From contig CAWIGC010000041.1 in assembly GCA_963835555.1 (NCBI GenBank), positions 186,001 to 250,000 of the forward strand: DNA of 64,000 bases, written 5' to 3'. Both the position numbers and the translations under genes were made by a program. This document shows, piece by piece, positions 62,891 to 64,000 of this stretch; position 1 is the first letter of the stretch; each line of letters begins with the position of its first letter. The notes beneath the pieces were generated by a model. The model was not told where the DNA came from, made no database searches, and was given only the letters and a program-made list of their open reading frames with translations. This stretch comes from Sulfopaludibacter sp963835555. GTDB lineage: Bacteria; Acidobacteriota; Terriglobia; Bryobacterales; Bryobacteraceae.

Positions 62891-64000
62891 GGGCATATTA
62901 CACTGCTTTCCCGATTCTGCGGACGGCGAGGAGTTCGAGGTTGCTGACCGCCAGTCGTTTGGCCTTGAGCAGCAGGTAGCGCAGGTTTTTGTAGCCGCGC
63001 CCACGATTGATGAGCATCCGGATGTTGCCATTGACGGCCTCCACCACACCCATGCGAACTTTGGTCCGGCAGTAGTTGGCGATGCCCTCCACGTGCTTCA
63101 GTAGCGTGACGGCGAGTTTCTCGAACGGAGCCAGCCGCTGCCACCGCAGTTGATTCATCCACTTCTGCAGGTAGTTGAGCATGGCTCCTGGGTAGGTGTA
63201 TTGCCACAAGCGCTCCAGGCTTTCCTTCAGCAGATAGGCCTTGAACACCCGCCGGTTGATCGGGAACAGTTGGTTGAGTTCCCCGCGGTGCACCTGCGGT
63301 CAGGTTCTTCCAGCGGCTCAGCAGCAGCCATTTCTTGCCTTTGATGAGTCCCCGTTTCTGGGGTCCTTGACGGAAGAACTCGGCCTTGCGGACTTCATCA
63401 ATGGCCGCGTTGGCATGTTGCATAATGTGGAACTTGTCGTAGACGATCTGGCACTGCGGCGCCCAATGCTGGATGCTCAGCCGGAACGGCTCCCACATAT
63501 CGACGCACGCCGCTTCAATGCGTTGGCGTTGCCGGCTGCGTAACTGGCTGCGGAAGAATTCGTCGAGCGTGTCGCGCTTACGCTCCCGGCCAAACCACAG
63601 CGGCTCGCCGGTCTCCAGATTGCACACCACCGTGAGAAACTTCTCGCGCTTGCCCTTGTAGATTTCGTCGACTCCCATATGACGCAGCGGCGGCTTACGC
63701 CGGCGGGCTTCCCAGCGCTCCAGATAGCGCAGATCGATGGCCCGCACGGTGCTCTCGGCCAGGCGCATGCGGCGCGCCACCTGACGGGCGGCGGCACCTT
63801 CACAGGCCTCCCCCACGGCATCTTCGAAGCGCTTGCTGTAGGGCGCCTTGCTGGGCACCTGCGGGTTGCGCTCCGCCTTGACACCACAGTTGGGACAACG
63901 GATCCGGTACAACTCCACCACCACCGAAGTCTGAAACTCAAAGCACGGGAGGTCGCGCACCTTGCGCTCGTAGACGGCGTGGATGTCCTGCACCCTGCGC
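62891..64000 (-). mobile_element. ISL3-type element (first type), one end inside the window
   Basis: The terminus starts GGGCATATTACAC at 62891, directly after IstA-like coding sequence, and only 10 bp separate it from the transposase stop. The other end and target duplication lie beyond 64000. It is a relative, not a copy, of the element at 29346-30707: the non-coding ends differ in length and sequence. Confidence 0.75.
62898..64000 (-). pseudogene. ISL3-family transposase with a one-base insertion, N-terminus beyond window
   Basis: Close relative of the transposase at 29423-30673 (same motifs: GVDEIYKGKREKFLTVVCNL, CVDMWEPFRLSIQHWAP, VVEAVNGNIRMLINRGRGY). After LLLSRWKNLT an extra base at 63298-63299 (ACCGCAG in place of ACGCAG on the coding strand) shifts the frame; the rest continues as HRGELNQLFPINRRVFKAYL down to 62898. 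The Glu of the DDE triad is after the break, so the copy is inactive unless the base is an error. The first 60 or so residues are outside the window. Confidence 0.85.

Noticed and set aside
1..64000. CRISPR arrays, tRNA and rRNA genes
   Set aside because: No regularly spaced repeats, cloverleaf sequences or rRNA segments were noticed on reading; a covariance-model search was not possible here.

Overview
The window looks like a chromosome segment from a Solibacter/Bryobacter-type acidobacterium. This is inference from gene content: three very large TonB-dependent receptors with N-terminal carboxypeptidase-like domains (Oar type), TPR proteins paired with CRTAC1-type (VCBS/FG-GAP plus ASPIC/UnbV) proteins, a high-GC genome with GTG/TTG starts, and a heavy insertion-sequence load. 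No rRNA, tRNA or CRISPR array was seen.

Left part (1-28.8 kb), mostly intact genes. An SDR oxidoreductase runs off the left edge. An apparently complete ISKra4-type element (700-2546) lies between it and an unknown gene. Then come two paralogous receptor - TPR - CRTAC1 operons (3270-9652 and 11830-18177). Between them, on the other strand, is a cytochrome c/copper-monooxygenase-like/TPR protein. The second operon is followed by a compact sulfur-relay signalling cluster: TusA, a frameshifted DsrE, a second DsrE, and a hybrid histidine kinase whose PAS domain carries a cysteine motif. A third receptor, a glycosidase-like/SUMF1 fusion and a formate/nitrite-type transporter complete this part.

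Middle part (28.8-56.2 kb), a stress and carbohydrate region with many damaged genes. It holds an ISL3-type insertion in an L,D-transpeptidase gene, an M23 peptidase with an internal deletion, small helical proteins with a DUF2934 protein, an NADP-dependent reductase, ABC and DnaK relics, and a deacetylase - glycosyltransferase - GH100-like operon. It also has CsbD, a two-component cluster, a DksA relic, and a tight six-gene operon: GH15 glucoamylase, GRP-type sugar transporter, CLC channel, GMC oxidoreductase, glucose dehydrogenase and proton-type P-ATPase. The operon reads as release, uptake and oxidation of glucose together with proton and chloride handling. Stress-protein genes lie upstream of it.

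Right part (56.4-64 kb), a pile of nested mobile elements. An ISNCY-type transposase is split by an ISAzo13-type element whose transposase needs a -1 frameshift at an A8 run. A divergent ISL3-type element follows, carrying a reverse-strand passenger gene and truncated at its right end. Next is a zinc-finger - ParB-like - IS21/IstA-like gene set, itself cut by a second ISL3-type element that leaves the window.

Single-base frameshifts recur in otherwise conserved genes (near 18869, 30836, 34115, 42600, 43014, 44355, 50477, 60414 and 63298). They are either real decay or consensus errors; the sequence alone cannot decide.
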